DNA of 6,167 nt. It comes from JASFEQ01 sp050122535. GTDB lineage: Bacteria > Desulfobacterota > DSM-4660 > Desulfatiglandales > HGW-15. The notes under the pieces are model-generated. The model did not search any database and had not been told where the DNA came from. It saw nothing but the letters and a program-made list of their open reading frames with translations. The position numbers and the translations under genes were made by a program. Positions 4,671-6,167 of the stretch are shown here, one piece after another. The stretch spans positions 1 to 6,167 of the forward strand of contig JASFIT010000288.1 in the NCBI GenBank assembly GCA_050122535.1, in the 5' to 3' direction. Positions within the stretch are counted from its first letter, which is position 1, and every line of letters begins with the position of its first letter.

Positions 4671-5876
4671 CTAGGTTATTTTGCATTCAGCAGCCTCTGC
4701 GATGTCCTCTTCGGTGATTCCCAGGAGATGAAAAATATGTGCCATACGGGCTCTACCGAGAGCCACATTGGCCACCCGATCCAGTCCCTTCTTTGCATTG
4801 TAGGCTATGCCCAACCCGGCCTGACCGAGCATCAGGGTATCATTGGCCCCGTCGCCCACAACCACAGTCTGATCAAGAAGGATCCCCTCGTCACAGGCGA
4901 TCTGATTCACAATGCGGGCTTTTTCGGCAGCGTCTATGACTGAACCTTCGACACGTCCGGTCAGCGATCCATTCTTTATTTCTAAGCGATTTGAATAGGC
5001 ATAGTCAAAACCGAGCTTCTCCTTCAGGTGATCTGCAAAGAAATCAAAACCCCCAGTGACCACACCCATCTTATAACCCAAAAACTTGAGCGTGACGGTC
5101 AATTCCTCCACCCCTTCAGAGAAACGAACGTTATCCCTGATCTCGGTCAGATCCTCGACGGTTAGGCCCTTCAGCAAAGCAACCCGTTGAATAAGAGACT
5201 CCTCAAAGTCAAAATCGCCCCGCATGGCCTTTTCTGTGATTCGAGCCACTTCCCTGTGAACACCCGCCCGCTTGGCCATCTCATCGATAATCTCCATGTC
5301 CACCAGTGTGCTGTCCATGTCAAAGAAGATCATGCGCTTATTCTTGCGATAGGCCTCCATCTTTTGGAGGGCCAAGTCCGTATTGAGCGCACGGCTCTTG
5401 ACCATGATTCTCTGCTTCAGGCGGCTTAGATTATGCGCCGCGTTCACGTTAATGACCATCTCCACGGAGCGGGCGCCATGATGGTTCAGACTTGAGATGG
5501 TCTCAATGTTTGCCTCTTCCTCGGCGAGGATCTTGGAGAGCTCGGCCATAGCCCTTGTTCCCCCAAAATGGGTGAGGACATAAAGATTTCGCTGACTGAT
5601 CGCTTCCAGTTCGCTGAGAGAAAAAAGCTTGAAATTCAAATTAAGGTTAAGCTGGCTGGCTTCGAACAGGAGATCCTTGATAACGCTGTCCTTGGATTCG
5701 CTGGCATGACCCAAATCCAAAAGAAAATAGAGTCCCAATAGTTTCTGCAGCGATGCCTGTTCAATATCCACAATCTCCACGTTGTGCTCCATCAAGACCT
5801 GGGTAATAGAAGCTGTGATGCCGGGCCGGTCCGGACCGGAGATGGTGACCATCAATAGTTTCTGATCATCTGGCAT
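4671..5876 (-). CDS. serB: Phosphoserine phosphatase with tandem ACT domains
   Basis: SerB removes phosphate from O-phospho-L-serine, the last step of L-serine synthesis, in the cytosol. The 401-residue protein starts with an ACT domain (about 6-80; S-G-P-D-R-P-G-I at 13-20) and a second ACT-like region (about 97-175), which commonly sense amino acids. A HAD-superfamily phosphatase domain follows (about 181-395). Its catalytic motifs are all present: D-M-D-S-T at 186-190 with nucleophile D186 and acid D188, V-V-T-G-G at 272-276 with T274, K319, and G-D-G-A-N-D at 341-346 with D342 and D346. Length and architecture match the long two-ACT SerB type (about 400 residues) rather than the 322-residue E. 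coli form. The ATG at 5876 follows a G-rich leader (GGGGGAAC) about 9 bases upstream. The gene ends in an amber TAG, followed in frame by the 141-residue ORF. Confidence 0.95.
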   Translation of the reverse strand: MPDDQKLLMVTISGPDRPGITASITQVLMEHNVEIVDIEQASLQKLLGLYFLLDLGHASESKDSVIKDLLFEASQLNLNLNFKLFSLSELEAISQRNLYVLTHFGGTRAMAELSKILAEEEANIETISSLNHHGARSVEMVINVNAAHNLSRLKQRIMVKSRALNTDLALQKMEAYRKNKRMIFFDMDSTLVDMEIIDEMAKRAGVHREVARITEKAMRGDFDFEESLIQRVALLKGLTVEDLTEIRDNVRFSEGVEELTVTLKFLGYKMGVVTGGFDFFADHLKEKLGFDYAYSNRLEIKNGSLTGRVEGSVIDAAEKARIVNQIACDEGILLDQTVVVGDGANDTLMLGQAGLGIAYNAKKGLDRVANVALGRARMAHIFHLLGITEEDIAEAAECKIT

Positions 5877-5943
5877 AATTTGCGTTCCCCCGTTCCTATT
5901 CCTTCAATTGCGCAAGGGCCTAACCCCAGAATCAGCATAGGCT

Positions 5944-5981
5944 AAATAATAAAAAGGGGTAACTGACTTGTCAATTACCCC
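5944..5981 (-). terminator. Rho-independent terminator
   Basis: On the minus strand, GGGGTAA (5981-5975) pairs with TTACCCC (5962-5956). The stem continues, after one mismatch, through a TGAC/GTCA pair. It is followed at once by TTTTTATTATTT (5955-5944). This is a standard intrinsic terminator for the minus-strand gene entering from the right edge, about 70 bases after that gene's stop. It separates that transcript from serB. Confidence 0.85.
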
Positions 5982-6051
5982 ATCACGGATTCTTGTGTAG
6001 GAAAAAAGCTATACTCTGAGTGGGAAAAGTTAAATGGAGTCACAGGGCGCT

Positions 6052-6167
6052 TTAGTCGCCGATAGGAATACCTCTTGATGCATCATCAAGACAATTCTTC
6101 AGATCATCATCCGAAATGTTTTTTGGATTTTCGAGGTCCTCAATACGACACACATATTCATTTCCCG
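6052..6167 (-). CDS. C-terminal end of an unrecognised acidic protein (partial)
   Basis: One minus-strand frame is open from the right edge to a TAA at 6054-6052 and gives 37 complete codons. The tail is acidic and hydrophilic, with C-R-I-E-D-L-E-N-P near its start, an S-D-D-D-L-K-N-C-L-D-D run, and the ending R-G-I-P-I-G-D. No family can be named from so little. A strong terminator just downstream on the same strand supports a real gene ending here. The other two frames contain stops in this stretch. Confidence 0.55.
   Translation of the reverse strand, partial: GNEYVCRIEDLENPKNISDDDLKNCLDDASRGIPIGD

Noticed and set aside
4665..5429. Plus-strand ORFs of 92, 66 and 80 codons inside serB
   Set aside because: They are antisense to a fully conserved SerB and look like shadows of its codon pattern.

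Overview
This 6.2 kb window looks like ordinary chromosome from a Gram-negative, respiring, probably anaerobic bacterium. The best guess is Desulfobacterota or a related deltaproteobacterial lineage. That rests on an exported multihaem cytochrome of the hydroxylamine-oxidoreductase type, a DUF4174 exported protein, a PssA-type phospholipid synthase, a two-ACT-domain SerB, and moderate base composition. The taxonomy is inference. There is no rRNA, tRNA, CRISPR array, insertion sequence or phage gene.

Left part (1-1205): the 5' end of a minus-strand c-type cytochrome gene runs off the left edge. A gap of about 500 bases follows, with a small palindrome and a 90-bp REP/MITE-like palindromic element (478-567). 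Then comes a plus-strand secreted DUF4174 protein (705-1187).

Middle (1206-3298): on the minus strand lie an unrecognised 90-residue acidic protein and, upstream of it, a 23-residue predicted single-span membrane peptide with a strong ribosome site. Both have an exact TATAAT box preceded by a short dyad. On the plus strand are pssA (phosphatidylserine synthase, uncertain start) and a DUF2177 four-helix membrane protein preceded by a possible 14-codon leader ORF.

Right part (3299-6167): the minus strand carries serB (phosphoserine phosphatase), an unrecognised 141-residue ORF lying in frame 6 bases after the serB amber stop, and a compact tryptophan 2,3-dioxygenase gene. A rho-independent terminator (5944-5981) separates serB from the 3' end of another minus-strand gene that enters from the right edge.

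Functional links are loose. SerB makes L-serine and PssA consumes it for phosphatidylserine. Tryptophan 2,3-dioxygenase opens the kynurenine route, but no other kynurenine gene is in view. I see no clear new multi-gene system. The items most worth checking are the 23-residue membrane peptide with its regulatory dyads, the serB-amber-ORF141 arrangement, and the compact dioxygenase with repeats in its leader.
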